Source of the DNA: Flectonema sp. DT1601 | Lineage: Eukaryota; Euglenozoa; Diplonemea; Diplonemida; Diplonemidae | Reading direction: 5' to 3' | DNA: 64,000 nt | Assembly: GCA_964019425.1 (NCBI GenBank) | Contig: OZ025789.1 | Coordinates: 1,426,001 to 1,490,000, forward strand | In this document: positions 20,660 through 31,773 of the stretch, piece by piece | Position numbering within the stretch: the first letter of the stretch is position 1 | Layout of the letters: every line of letters starts with the position of its first letter | The notes under the pieces: model-generated | Told to the model about the DNA's origin: nothing | The model's input: the letters and a program-made list of their open reading frames with translations, nothing else | The model's database searches: none | Program-made: the position numbers and the translations under genes

Positions 20660-22501
20660 ATGGAATCTCCAGACCCAACTGAGAGTTCTTTATTATCTAA
20701 AATGGAAGACGGGTACAGAGCGAGATCAGAAAGTAGAATGAGAGTTCTATCATTAGGAATGAAGTATGTCGGAACGTTCTATTCTCAAACTCCAATTCAT
20801 GAAAACCCTTTGAGTGGAATAACACCAGTACCTGGAGAGGTGAGAGGCTATTCGGAATCACCGCCACCGCTACCTTCAATGCCTCCAATGCCGCAGACGA
20901 TGGAGAGCAAAACAGATGCTCTTCCACAACCTCCTTCACCTGCATTAACGATGAGTGATGCCGGAACACCTCCTGTTGATGCATGCCCTCCAACTCCTTA
21001 CCGTGATGTAACTCCGACTGAATCGCTTCGATCACAAACACCTTCTCCCCTCGCGGCTTCCAGTGTTGCTGAGGTCCCACAACCATTGCCTCCACCGCCT
21101 CCACATGTCGCAAAATTAGCTGAAGTACATGGAGCTCTCAATGGAAATAATTTAAAACATCCTCACAGTGAATTGGAAGCCGCACCGCAACCCTTCTCCC
21201 CTTCTGTCAATGGAGCGCACAATAATAAGCAGCTGATTTCAGATCCGCATTTCGGACAGGCTTTTTCACGAGAGATATCAACCGGTGAACCCCCAGTTCA
21301 CAATACCGAAACACCGAAACCGCATCCGTCACCTCGCCACAATGTCACTCCAATAGTGAACGAAATAAAACAACCAGCTAAAGAGAATAGTTTTCAGCTA
21401 CCAGACCCTCCGCGTATAGGGAGACGGCATTCTGGGAAAGATGATCCAGAGCGAGAGTTTAAGGCATTGAAACCTCCTAAGAAAGTAACTCACAGCAGTC
21501 CGATGGTTGAAATTCCGGAGAAGGAGAACTTAGAAGAGACCCCTCATCAGAATATTCACATTGATCAATCTGAACCTATTCCAGTGACAGCTGTTGAGGT
21601 TGAAGAAACTGTAACTGTTGCTCCGCCTGTAATATCTCGAGCAGCAGCAGCCGCAGCAGCAATAAGGAATGAAATCTCAGAAGTAAAAAAGGCTGCTTCA
21701 ACACATCAAGTTTCAACACAAACACCGACTACTTCTGCAACACAAACTGATATATTAAACAGTGATATGAATAACTTACTAGCAAGTAGTCCAACTCTAA
21801 ATAGAAGTTACATTACTCCACCACACACACCTGTTTCAGCAACTGTTGAAACCCAAACACCAACAAGGAGAAGTAGCCTATCTCGTAGACGGGGTTCTCA
21901 TGGCGAAAAGAGCGAACCGCCTGAGAAGGAACCCGCAAAGGAAAATGAAAATGATAGAGACGAAGAAGAAGAGGAAGAAAAAGAAGAACCGAAGGAAGGC
22001 GAGGAAGCAGCGTCCACGGCAGTGGAATCGAAAAAGAAAAAGAAGGAAAGCTTCAGAAAAAAGCGAAGAGACAAGACTAAGGAAGCAACAAAGAAAGAAT
22101 CCTCCGATGAACCGAATGAAAAAGAAGGAGGAGAACCAAAAGGAGTACCTCCACCAGTAGTTGCTTCACCTCTCGAGGGAAGTAGTGATTCCAGTGACAC
22201 AGTTGAGTGTAGTGATAGTGATGCAGGTAAGGCTACTGATGATCTCTTTACTCCACTTCCTTCAGTTGAGTCACCCTGTTCGTCGGTGTCGTCAGTTGAT
22301 TCGAGTCACAGCTTCCCCAGCCTTCCTCAAAATGAGAAAGATATTTCTATTCATGAAAATATTTTCATTAAGAATCCGAAAGCTGATCCTGACTCCTGGG
22401 TATCAGCGAAAGTTGTCTCTCTTCACAAGGGAACTCCCTGGGTGGTAACAGATCGTCTTCCTTACGCTACCACCTTCCATGATGTTAAAGAAGACGCTTA
22501 G
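20660..22501 (+). CDS. Proline-rich, acidic/basic low-complexity protein
   Basis: 613 residues starting from ATG 20660. The same frame is open upstream, but only from a non-ATG codon, and a possible acceptor (GCAACAGCAG) lies just before. The first 350 residues are Pro/Ser/Thr-rich with PPPLPSMPPMP-type stretches that could bind SH3, WW or profilin-like partners. Next come Thr-Gln repeats (QTPTTSATQTD, ETQTPTRR), then a mixed-charge Glu/Lys-rich region with a Lys-rich patch. The last 45 residues look more ordered (DSWVSAKVVSLHKGTPWVVT). It is mostly disordered, perhaps a cytoskeletal or signalling scaffold. I recognise no family. Confidence 0.7.
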   Translation: MESPDPTESSLLSKMEDGYRARSESRMRVLSLGMKYVGTFYSQTPIHENPLSGITPVPGEVRGYSESPPPLPSMPPMPQTMESKTDALPQPPSPALTMSDAGTPPVDACPPTPYRDVTPTESLRSQTPSPLAASSVAEVPQPLPPPPPHVAKLAEVHGALNGNNLKHPHSELEAAPQPFSPSVNGAHNNKQLISDPHFGQAFSREISTGEPPVHNTETPKPHPSPRHNVTPIVNEIKQPAKENSFQLPDPPRIGRRHSGKDDPEREFKALKPPKKVTHSSPMVEIPEKENLEETPHQNIHIDQSEPIPVTAVEVEETVTVAPPVISRAAAAAAAIRNEISEVKKAASTHQVSTQTPTTSATQTDILNSDMNNLLASSPTLNRSYITPPHTPVSATVETQTPTRRSSLSRRRGSHGEKSEPPEKEPAKENENDRDEEEEEEKEEPKEGEEAASTAVESKKKKKESFRKKRRDKTKEATKKESSDEPNEKEGGEPKGVPPPVVASPLEGSSDSSDTVECSDSDAGKATDDLFTPLPSVESPCSSVSSVDSSHSFPSLPQNEKDISIHENIFIKNPKADPDSWVSAKVVSLHKGTPWVVTDRLPYATTFHDVKEDA

Positions 22502-22763
22502 ACTACTAACTTCCATTACAACCTGCTACTAATCTATGAAGGTGTTTGTGCATCCTCTGTTTTGTTATCTTGTTTCCTGTATTAAATTTAGTTATTGTTT
22601 AATTACAGTAAAAACTTATTTTATCTAATTTTTCATGTGCAGGATGTACAAGAAATTGATGTGAATTTTTCATTTCTTAAACAAAAATATTCAGATATTA
22701 TTTTTTTCATAAGTGTTGGGGAATCACAAATCCGTATATGATCTGCAGTAGTGACTATAAACA

Positions 22764-23972
22764 ATGAGGAGGTACGAAATTCAGAAAGTAATTGGTGATG
22801 GAGCATACGGTATGGTAATGAAAGCGTGTCAAATAGAGACACAGGACGTCGTTGCTGTGAAGAAAATGAAGAGAAAATTCTACAACTGGCAAGAGTGCAT
22901 GGAACTTCGTGAGATAAAATCACTTAAGAAGTTGTGTCATCCGAACATTATAAAATTAAAAGAAGTGATTAGAGAAAATGATGAGTTGTTTTTTGTTTTT
23001 GATTTTTGTGATAATAATTTATTTCATCTGATGAGCGGATTTCAAAAAGGATTTCCAGAAATTAGCATTCGACACTTTATGAGTCAAATCTTTAACGCGC
23101 TGACGTATATGCACAAACATGGTTTCTTTCATCGAGATTTGAAACCTGAAAACCTTCTAGTAAATGGATCCATTGATAACTCACGAGAATGTGTACTAAA
23201 ACTGGCTGACTTTGGACTTGCAAGAGAAATCCGAAGCAGACCTCCATTCACTGACTATGTGTCAACTCGTTGGTATAGAGCTCCTGAAGTGTTATTAAGA
23301 TCTACTAATTACAATAGTCCAATTGATATGTGGGCAGCGGGTGTCATCATGGCGGAGATGTATTTGATTAGACCACTCTTTCCGGGAACATCAGAGACTG
23401 ATGAAATATTTAAGATTTGTTCAGTCCTCGGAACTCCAACACCACAACAATGGCAAGAAGGTCATCGACTAGCCCAGGCGATGAATTTTAAATTTCCTCA
23501 AATGGTACCAACTCCCCTGTCATCACTAATCCCAGTAGCTACTAATGAAGCACTCTCATTAATGAATCAATTACTTGTTTATGAACCAAAGAAACGACTT
23601 ACTTCAAATGAAGCTACTCAGCATCAGTTCTTTACATCTTATCAAGCACAAGCACAACAATCAAATACTACGCAGTGTTCTGGTCCTCAGTCGATAAATG
23701 TTGGATCAGCTAACTCTGTTGGGAATGATCTCAGATTCCCTCTTCAGAATGTACCAAATCCAGGACCGTCACCTGTTTCTAATGATGTTAACAGTTTTGA
23801 TAGATTTAGTTCTAAGGTGGGTGTTTGTGTATTTTTTTATGTTGTTTTTATCTAAGGAATAGTAATATCAAAAAAAAAAACAAAAAAACAGAAATCTGAC
23901 TCAGGTCCTCAACCAGGATCTCGATGGTACGGAGGAAACGAAGGAAGAAAAATGTCATCAGACTACTACTAG
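22764..23972 (+). CDS. MAK/ICK (RCK-family) protein kinase
   Basis: A Ser/Thr kinase of the CDK/MAPK-related RCK branch. These kinases regulate cilium length and intraflagellar transport in other eukaryotes. Exons are 22764-23816 and 23892-23972, giving 377 residues. Visible motifs are the Gly loop [30 protein letters not shown], and an activation loop [13 protein letters not shown] with the TxY signature. The substrate-binding and C-lobe region ([12 protein letters not shown]) is intact. The tail after residue 300 is Ser/Pro/Asn-rich, and a second exon adds 26 residues ([12 protein letters not shown]...). The donor is GTGGGT, unlike the usual GTATGT. An intact RCK kinase would fit a flagellated life stage; that is inference. 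Confidence 0.9.
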
Positions 23973-25264
23973 TTTTTAGTATTCTCGTGAATTGGTTTTT
24001 TTTTTTTTTTTTTTTTTTAACTTTTATGATTGTAGTCGACCCCTTACAACATACCCGTCTTTACGTCAGGTAAAGTATACAGTGAATCACTGCTGTTAAT
24101 TGAGAGGAGGAGGTAAACAGAAACTTTGCTTTGGCTTTCTAGTCATTCTGCTAAAGGATTTTGTTCTTTTATAGAAAGAAAAAAAAAAAAAAGGGAAATA
24201 AAAAAAACAGTTGAGAACACATGAATTATGGTGCTAGTGTTAAGTCTTTTATTATTTCCAACATTACACATTTTCTGAACGGTAGACGTGAGAGAGGAGT
24301 TGACTTGGGTTGGTAATTTAAATTTCCCCCCTTCTCGCACTCTCTTACACAACTTGACTTGTCAATTACTTTTCGTATTCACTCTTCTACTAAAGCTGCT
24401 GAAACACGCTGCTTTTTTATTATTCTGTTAGCTCCATCCCCTTCTACTCATTCCCGTAGTTTTCAGTTAAATTGTGAATTTATGAAATGGTTTCCTTTAT
24501 TTATTTTTTCTTTTTTACTTTTTATGGTAATCACAATACGCATAAAGCCCTGACACGTATTCCACCACTCGGTGTTGAATTGATCATCAGGTTCATCTGC
24601 CTGCTATTTTTATTGTAGTCGTTCTTTAGCTGCTGGTTGAGCTAACGAAACAACCACAAAAAAAGTATCCATTCAGCTATGCTTTGCGTAAGTGTTGTAA
24701 ACACGCGTGTAGAGTGTCCATAGAAATGACACACAAGAAGTCTGATGTGAGTAAAGAACAAACTTAAATAGTTAAAACAGAATACCAATTATTCATTTAC
24801 CCGACATTGTTGTTAGTTTAAGAAATGTGAACACAAAGGAAACAAAAGAAATCCCACCACCTCCCTTGGTCACTAATTTATAATACCCTGTGGTTGTGTA
24901 TTGTGCAAAAAAAAAAAAAAAAAAAAAAAAAAACGATTAATTCTTTTTTTTCAATTTTATAGTTTTATGAGAAGCTAAGTACCGCAGCCTTGAAATTTCA
25001 AGGCGTGCTCTTGCTGTCACTTTCTAAAATATGCCGTGGCAGGGATGCGGGTTGTCAGGTCTACCGAGTTGTAAGTTCAGTGGCAGAGGGTTCGAATTAT
25101 AGCAAACCATGAGCAGTAGACCCCCCTAATGGCAAGTTCCCCTGCTTCTTATGTGACTCATTCAGGTTCACACTTGGAAGGAAACCTTTATTAATTAACA
25201 ACAACAGGTATTTGAATTTATTATTATTTTTATTTTTCTATCCAGTATCAGTTCCTTACACAGT
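23973..25264. other. 1.3-kb spacer with palindrome and tRNA-like boxes
   Basis: Poly-A/T rich DNA with a 31-base A run near 24907. Within it, 24988-25003 (CCTTGAAATTTCAAGG) is a perfect 16-bp palindrome. Bases 25072-25098 resemble a fused tRNA A box and B box (TAAGTTCAGTGG...GGGTTCGAAT). The segment from 24980 to 25180 is more GC-rich than its surroundings and may be a degraded SINE. No coding frame. Confidence 0.4.
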
Positions 25265-26185
25265 ATGCCTCTCGATATTTTCGATCCCCACTTTCACATT
25301 TGGGATACGAGTGATGACAGCTGCATGGACAGCAGCATTCTATTTAAGCCCAACGGTCAGGATATTTATAACACATCTGACTATGAGAAGGACATGTCAC
25401 AATGTGGATTCAATCACACTGGAGGTGTATTTATTGAAGCAATGTCAGTGTGCTACAAAGAGAAGAGTCCAGAAGAACTAAACGAGTATTGCAAAGAAGA
25501 AGGTCGTTGGGTAGTAAAACACCTAACACAATCTGATAAGAAGTACAATGCAGTTCTTTCTGCTTGTCTTGAAGCTGACAATATTGAAGAAACGTTGAAG
25601 TCATTGATATCTCTGGAGACTCCAACTGTAAAGGTTGTTGGGATACGACAAATAATTAATTTCGAACCAAATTGGCCACGTAACAAGGAAAACCTTTTGA
25701 AAAATAAAAATTGGATATCAGGATTAAAATTGTTAATTAAATTTAATCTTTCTTTTGATATGCAAATTAATATTCATCAAATACCTGATGCTGTTTCTGT
25801 TATTAAAGAAGTAGGTCCAGCGCTACCAGTAGTAATCAATCATATTGGTTGCACTACTGCTGTTGATTTACAGAATGAAGAAAATCTTTTCTCGCAGTTT
25901 AAAACCCTCTCTTCACTACCACAAGTCTTTATGAAATTAAGCATGATGTGTTACACTGATAAGAATTTTAATTCTAATGAATCGGTTCATAAATTAGTTT
26001 CTTTCTTAATAAAAAATTTTACATCCTCTCGCTGTATGTTTGCATCAAACTACCCTGTTGACATTAGAGACGGGTGGCCTGCCAGTAAATTATTTACTGC
26101 CTACCGTTCAATGGTAGCAGACTTACCTGAGGAGGACCAACAGAAGTTATTTGGTGAAACAGCTCGCACCTTTTATAAAGTGTGA
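25265..26185 (+). CDS. Amidohydrolase-2 family metal-dependent hydrolase
   Basis: 306 residues with the TIM-barrel amidohydrolase-2 (PF04909-like) pattern. Strand 1 carries DPHFHIWD (metal-binding HxH). The core has FDMQINIHQI and PVVINHIG, where a conserved His is expected. The C-terminus has CMFASNYPVD and the family-typical LFGETARTFYKV ending. Members include TIM-barrel lactonases and decarboxylases acting on small carboxylic or sugar lactones; the substrate cannot be told here. There is no signal peptide, so it is probably cytosolic. The ATG at 25265 gives the expected barrel start. Confidence 0.85.
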   Translation: MPLDIFDPHFHIWDTSDDSCMDSSILFKPNGQDIYNTSDYEKDMSQCGFNHTGGVFIEAMSVCYKEKSPEELNEYCKEEGRWVVKHLTQSDKKYNAVLSACLEADNIEETLKSLISLETPTVKVVGIRQIINFEPNWPRNKENLLKNKNWISGLKLLIKFNLSFDMQINIHQIPDAVSVIKEVGPALPVVINHIGCTTAVDLQNEENLFSQFKTLSSLPQVFMKLSMMCYTDKNFNSNESVHKLVSFLIKNFTSSRCMFASNYPVDIRDGWPASKLFTAYRSMVADLPEEDQQKLFGETARTFYKV

Positions 26186-26436
26186 AAGTGAATAGCTCCC
26201 AATAATGCCCACTATGTTAAAGTATGTCGGGCGGGTTGCGAATGTCTACCGAAAAAAAAAAAACGTCTCTCCTTCCAGTGGTATGAATATTATTAGTACG
26301 AACCTAAAAAAGGTAGAACAGATAATTCATGATGCCAGGTCACTTATTAAAAATAGTGATCTTTTATATAAAAGTATTTTTATTCATTATAAAATAATAA
26401 ATTACATTCTCAAAGGAGAACAATAAACAACCGAAT

Positions 26437-28491
26437 ATGAGTGAACTCGGAACCCCTCCAAGACGACAGGCGGATACATCTCCTCCAGCAGGAAGCTCTC
26501 CGCCAGCTATTACGTCACCTCCGCAGGGACCTGGTCAGAGGAAGTTGAAAGTAAAGAAACCGACTGATCATCGAGGAGCTGTTTTTAAGAGTTCTACTCA
26601 GAGATTTAGAACAGGTGACATCATTACTGCTTCTGGAGTCACTTTGATTGGTGCTGGAAAAGGAACTAAATCTGGTTCAGCTACACACATTTCATCAGTA
26701 CCACAATCAGCATACACTGTTGGGACTGCAACTCTTAGAAAACGTTATCCTCGACCTCAGAGATGGAATGTAGAATCCTGGGGTAATAAAGCAGAGTGTA
26801 TTGGTAAGATGACAATGGATTCACGATGCGTGGAAGTATGTGACAGTACTATTTGGTGTGCAGAACTCGACGGTAACATCACAATAAGAGAGAAGAATGG
26901 AGTCGTGTTTGCTGTAGTAGAAAGAGAACAAACAGCACCACAAATAACAACACTTCACTACGTTGGATCATCATGTCAAGGAGGTGTAATGTTAGTCGGT
27001 CATCAGAATGGAATGATTCTTTCATTAGATGCTCAACGTGCGACAAGAGTATCGGAAGACTATCAATTTCACACTGATGCAGTAGTTGCTATTCTACCTG
27101 TTTATCATGGGATTTATATTTCTTCACTTGCTGTGTCTGCTTCCGCAGATGGAACAATTGTCGCATTTGATGTCCACACGATGGAAAAATGCGGAGCAGA
27201 CATGAACCACGGATCCCCAGTAACATGTCTACAAGCATCAGGTCCATATTTATACAGTGGAGCTATTGATGGATCTGTTAAGAAGTGGGATATTCAAACT
27301 GGTTTTGAAATGGCTGATTACGTCTCAAAGAATAAAGGAGCCGTGACTAGCTTACTTCTTGAAGGTAAATACCTCTGGACTTGTCACAGTGATGAGCCAG
27401 CCATTATAATAATTGAGGTCACGGCAATGGTTGAAGTCCACGCGTTGCAACCAACTTCACCAAATCCGCCGATTCCTTTAAATTTGCTTTCAGTTCATCA
27501 AAATATCTGGGCTGGTCATGAAAACGGTACAATCTCAATATGGAACTCTCAGAATCTATCACTCGTCAGAGTTATGCAGACTGAAGATGACGCGAATATG
27601 ATTTCCCTTAACAAAGTTACTACTGTTCCAGAAGACTATGAAATCTGGTCTACTTGTGCTAATGGGATTTCAAGAATATGGAGGAATCAAGAGTACCAAC
27701 TACCAATATGGTGTAGTGATGTAGTAGCTGCAGGTGAGGATGAACTTATGGAATGTCGTAGAGAAGTTAAAAATATGAAACAACAGTTGGCAGAAAGAGA
27801 TGATAAAATAGCCTTACTAGAAAATGGTGTCAACAGACTCTCAGATGAAGCAACAGAGAGTAGTGATTTACAACGTAGTATTCAAAACCTCGCTATGAAT
27901 AGATCTCGTGAACTAGAAGTTGAATCTGAAAGAAGGAAACGTGTTGAACTTGAACTTGCAGAACTTCGTGACTCTCTAATATCATATCATAAAACAATTG
28001 TTCCATCGACACATCATCTTCTTCATTACAAACCTGATGATGTGTTGTCAATTGTTCAAAGTCTTACAACTCAACCGATTGTTTCAACTAATGAAGATAT
28101 TCTTTATAATCACATCACTTCTTTATATGAACAACACAAGAAACCTGACCAGTCTACACAAAGGAAGAGGAAGAAACACACAAAGAGTGAACTAATTGCG
28201 ATGATTAACACTTTAGTAGAAAACACAAATGAAAAGTCTGATAGTGCAGATGTCATTCCAGAACAGCAGAAGGAAGATCCGGTCTCTGAATGTGTTAACT
28301 GCGAGTCACTTCAAAACAAATTAAATACAAAGGAAGTAGAATGTGCTGAGCTCAAAGAAAAGGAACACGAACTCAAGGGTGACAATGAAAGGCTAACTGA
28401 CATGCTTGAAAAATTAAAACTATCTCACAAGAGAGTCTACGCACAGCTTCAAACTTTAACACAGTCACAGAATGAACAACTTCAACAATAA
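26437..28491 (+). CDS. WD40 repeat / coiled-coil protein
   Basis: 684 residues. The N-terminus (1-50) is Pro/Ser-rich. About residues 110-430 contain WD40-like blades, recognised from strings such as SASADGTIVAFDVHT, LYSGAIDGSVKKWDIQTG and IWAGHENGTISIWNSQ. From about 440 to the end it is a long coiled coil with heptads (ECRREVKNMKQQLAERDDKI; LKEKEHELKGDNERL). This architecture fits a scaffold in vesicle traffic, centrosome or cytoskeleton. I cannot name an orthologue. One uninterrupted exon. Confidence 0.8.
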   Translation: MSELGTPPRRQADTSPPAGSSPPAITSPPQGPGQRKLKVKKPTDHRGAVFKSSTQRFRTGDIITASGVTLIGAGKGTKSGSATHISSVPQSAYTVGTATLRKRYPRPQRWNVESWGNKAECIGKMTMDSRCVEVCDSTIWCAELDGNITIREKNGVVFAVVEREQTAPQITTLHYVGSSCQGGVMLVGHQNGMILSLDAQRATRVSEDYQFHTDAVVAILPVYHGIYISSLAVSASADGTIVAFDVHTMEKCGADMNHGSPVTCLQASGPYLYSGAIDGSVKKWDIQTGFEMADYVSKNKGAVTSLLLEGKYLWTCHSDEPAIIIIEVTAMVEVHALQPTSPNPPIPLNLLSVHQNIWAGHENGTISIWNSQNLSLVRVMQTEDDANMISLNKVTTVPEDYEIWSTCANGISRIWRNQEYQLPIWCSDVVAAGEDELMECRREVKNMKQQLAERDDKIALLENGVNRLSDEATESSDLQRSIQNLAMNRSRELEVESERRKRVELELAELRDSLISYHKTIVPSTHHLLHYKPDDVLSIVQSLTTQPIVSTNEDILYNHITSLYEQHKKPDQSTQRKRKKHTKSELIAMINTLVENTNEKSDSADVIPEQQKEDPVSECVNCESLQNKLNTKEVECAELKEKEHELKGDNERLTDMLEKLKLSHKRVYAQLQTLTQSQNEQLQQ

Positions 28492-28935
28492 GATGTCGTT
28501 GATTCTTTTATTTGAGTTCCTTCGAAGTGTTTGTCGAAGTCAGCAGAGATAAGTACCAACCTGAGAACTAGTCCTACTTCAGTGACTCAGCTGTTTTCTT
28601 GTTGGGTGTGAATACCGTGTTTGACTCAGTAACAAAATAAATATTGAGGGAATAAAAAAGAAAAAAAAACTTCTAAAAAAAGAGAAAACAAATTTCTTCT
28701 GTAGATTGTGCTGTACCCTTTTTCACCCCACCCCTCCCGTTCGCGGCTTGTCGACAAAAAAAAAAAAAAAAAAAAAAAAGTAATATAAATAAAATGAAAT
28801 AAAACTGTAATTGTTGTTATTTTTTTGATGTTTGAAAAATTGAAAAAGTTCGAATTGACTAACGAAATAATCGAAAAAAAAGAGTCGTCAAAATAAATAT
28901 TTTTCCTTCCAAAAACAGTTTGAAATAATCAAAAG

Positions 28936-29208
28936 ATGTCCACAGCAATAGACACGAGATCACCAACTACTCCAAAGTCCCCGCTGGGTAACTTTGAACA
29001 CAGAGAAGCATTCATGAAACTAAGAGATTGGTTGTTCCATTTCTATTCGAAACACAATCCTGATATGATACTACTCGTTGATAAGATTGCTAATCAATGG
29101 GTTGGTGATGAGATGCAGTTATTTCATAGAATGTTATCGAGGTATCCTGAATTAACTGGAGAGTATCAATGGCTACTTGAATCACCTCACTCTTGTGTTA
29201 ATTGTTGA
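28936..29208 (+). CDS. Small unknown protein, 90 residues
   Basis: ATG in a good context (AAAAGATGTCC). A Ser/Thr/Pro N-terminus is followed by a helical, aromatic-rich body (FMKLRDWLFHFYSKHNPDM, FHRMLSRYPELTGEYQWLLE) and a Cys-containing end (SCVNC). The composition is that of a folded small domain, not of chance. I do not recognise the family. It stands alone, with 2.5 kb of non-coding DNA after it. Confidence 0.6.
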   Translation: MSTAIDTRSPTTPKSPLGNFEHREAFMKLRDWLFHFYSKHNPDMILLVDKIANQWVGDEMQLFHRMLSRYPELTGEYQWLLESPHSCVNC

Positions 29209-31773
29209 GGAACATGTCACGTCGAATATTATTCTTATTTCTCCAAACACACTATTTGGTTGAGTCGATTCGAATGTGTTGTGCGAGCAGCTGACATACT
29301 GAATGCAGACAAGTCTTCCCTCTCATTCTCTCCTGTCAAAGTACGAGATATGACATCACCGTCTTCATGAGGTTTTCAGTGACTACCACACTTAAGAAGT
29401 GCACAACAAAACGAGAATACGTTCCAAGAGTACAACACATCTATTCCTACCATGATGTACATTACGTCTTTTCCTAATGGAATGACCAACACGTGATGAA
29501 ACCAACATGCTGGGGGGGGAAAAGCGAAGTCGAAACGCTGTCCCCCGAAGGGTGCATAAAATGAAAACAAAAACCTGCTGGTGATCTTACAAGGCTCCAG
29601 ATCCTTAAGTAAAGAAGGAAGCCGGTTCACTCTCTTGATCAATAATGCTACTTGAAGTCAAGGAAATCAACCAGACAGCTACTAGCAAAGAAAAATAAAA
29701 CTTTTAAATTAACATCCCGACCACCAATGTAAACTAAAAAAATAATAAGATTCTGTGCACCTATTCGTTGTGTCATCCCCCAAAGGAATATCTTATCACC
29801 GCACGCAGTAGATGAGCAGTCCTGGACTGCTTCTTTCATTCTCCTTCCCGTACTAATACTTGCAAAAGAAAAAAAAAATGCAAAATAGTTTTGATTTTGT
29901 GAAATCCCAATAATGTTCTTGTCTTTTGGTGTGAAGTTTGCGTGCAGAAGCATGCTTCAGACTGTTGTAGGTGCGCACTCTCTGTCTATAATGAGTGCGT
30001 GTTGAGATACTCGCATATACTCCGTGATTCTTATCGCTGTGACTGCCACAGGTACTGATGTTGATTCCAAATAGCAGTCAACGCGGTTTTTATCGCCGTG
30101 ACTGGGTGTTGGATCTCTCTAACCTTTCCCACCTCTTGGCGTATTAAATGTATTTCATAGTAATAATACAGCTTTGGATTGTCCTCAGCTCCAAGTTGCC
30201 TTTGTTGTCAGTTGCCAATAAAAAGTATACTCCCCCCTTTCTTGTTTCTTTTTTTATTTTATTTTGTTCAGTTTCTACTTCCCACAGGATCCGAGTGTTG
30301 AATTCTGGTTAATGTTCTTCTTCCTAGTATTTCTTTTTTCTTTTTTTTTTTATAGTCTTCCCATCAATTAAGAACTCAGAGAAGTGTTACTTTACTAAAA
30401 TTAAAGTAACTTTCTGAGTCTGTTATCAGGTACGTAATTTGATTAATTAAAAAAAAACGTCTTGTCGTAGCATTTCACTGAGTCTATTCGGTTGTTCTAC
30501 AAGCTGAGTGATGTAGTCGTGTAATGTACCTGAGAGCCTTTTAATCACCGTGTTGCGAACACATGAAGAATCGTTTGGTGTTTAAAGAGCGTAGCGCTCT
30601 TGCCATATTCTCATGACAATAACAATAGTGGTTAGGTTGTTCAATCTTTTTTTGTTTTTTTGGTAAACTTAATAACCGTCTCCTGGTTCGTTCTGCAACC
30701 GTGTGATTGTTTTAACATCATTTTTTTTATTTTAGTTTTTTTTTTTTTTATAATCCTTTTCCCTCTTCCCAAAGAGGGGAAGTAATAACGTGTTTGGTTG
30801 TGTTGTCAAATAATTTGTGTTTTTTGAATCTTTTTAAGGTTGTCTTTATCAAATATCCCCCCCTTGAACTTTTGTTTATGAATAGTTTGTCTTACCCGAT
30901 GTGATAAATATGATGAGTTTTTAGCTGTCGAATATTGTTATCCTCTTTGGTTACCAGTTCCTAAGAAAGTAATGCGATGTGTTCTTGCTTTATTTATAAT
31001 CCCTCACACTAGTACCCTCATCCCTCACCCTGACTCTGACATGTTGATGCTGACTGTGCTCACGTGTTTTCTGGAGTTGGTTTTCTGCGATATTCTTTAG
31101 TGCTGTCTAGCCTCCTTTCTGAACTAGTAGAACGCTCTTGGAGTAGAAGAAGGCTTGCGAGATATTAATAAAAAAATTAAAAAAAAAAAAGTTCCTCACT
31201 CAGCGCATCATAAGATGCTTCTATTGGTGGTTCCCTGATCTCATTTCACAAAAAAACCTAAAATAGCAAACTATACGAGTTTTACCCTTTTTTATTCTTC
31301 CTTTGTAAACCACAAAGTGAAGCTGTTCTTTTTCTTTTTTTATTGACGAGGAGGATGCACTTATTCCATTTTAATAATATCGTTTGGTATTTAATGGGAA
31401 GGTACATACTTTCTGGTGGTGTTATGTTTCTTTTTTTTATATTTAGTTGTAACCCTCCCCTTAGCTGTTTGTATGCATTTTTTTTTTGTTTGTTTTTTCT
31501 TTCTTTTTTTTTTTTTCCTCCACAAAGCAGCAAGCCCTGCTTCTGTTTCTTATTCTTGTTGTCCTCCTGATTGATTCAACGAGTTCGCTAAGTAGACATT
31601 TGTCAAACTACAAACTCTTCGTTGGACTTTCTAACATTTTAGCTGACTAAGCGAACGTATTCCTGTTGGTTTTCTTTGAAAGTTATTATTATTATTTTTT
31701 TTTAAAATGTTTTTTTTTGGACTCTAGTTTCATTACTTTTTGATAAATTATTATTTCTTTCTTCAGCCACAAC
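29209..31773. other. 2.6-kb non-coding spacer
   Basis: T-rich with scattered homopolymers. A perfect hairpin AAGAGCG-TAG-CGCTCTT lies at 30585-30601. Two related segments (TTATCGCTGTGACTG near 30027 and TTATCGCCGTGACTG near 30090) form a short direct repeat. No supported coding frame on either strand. Confidence 0.4.
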
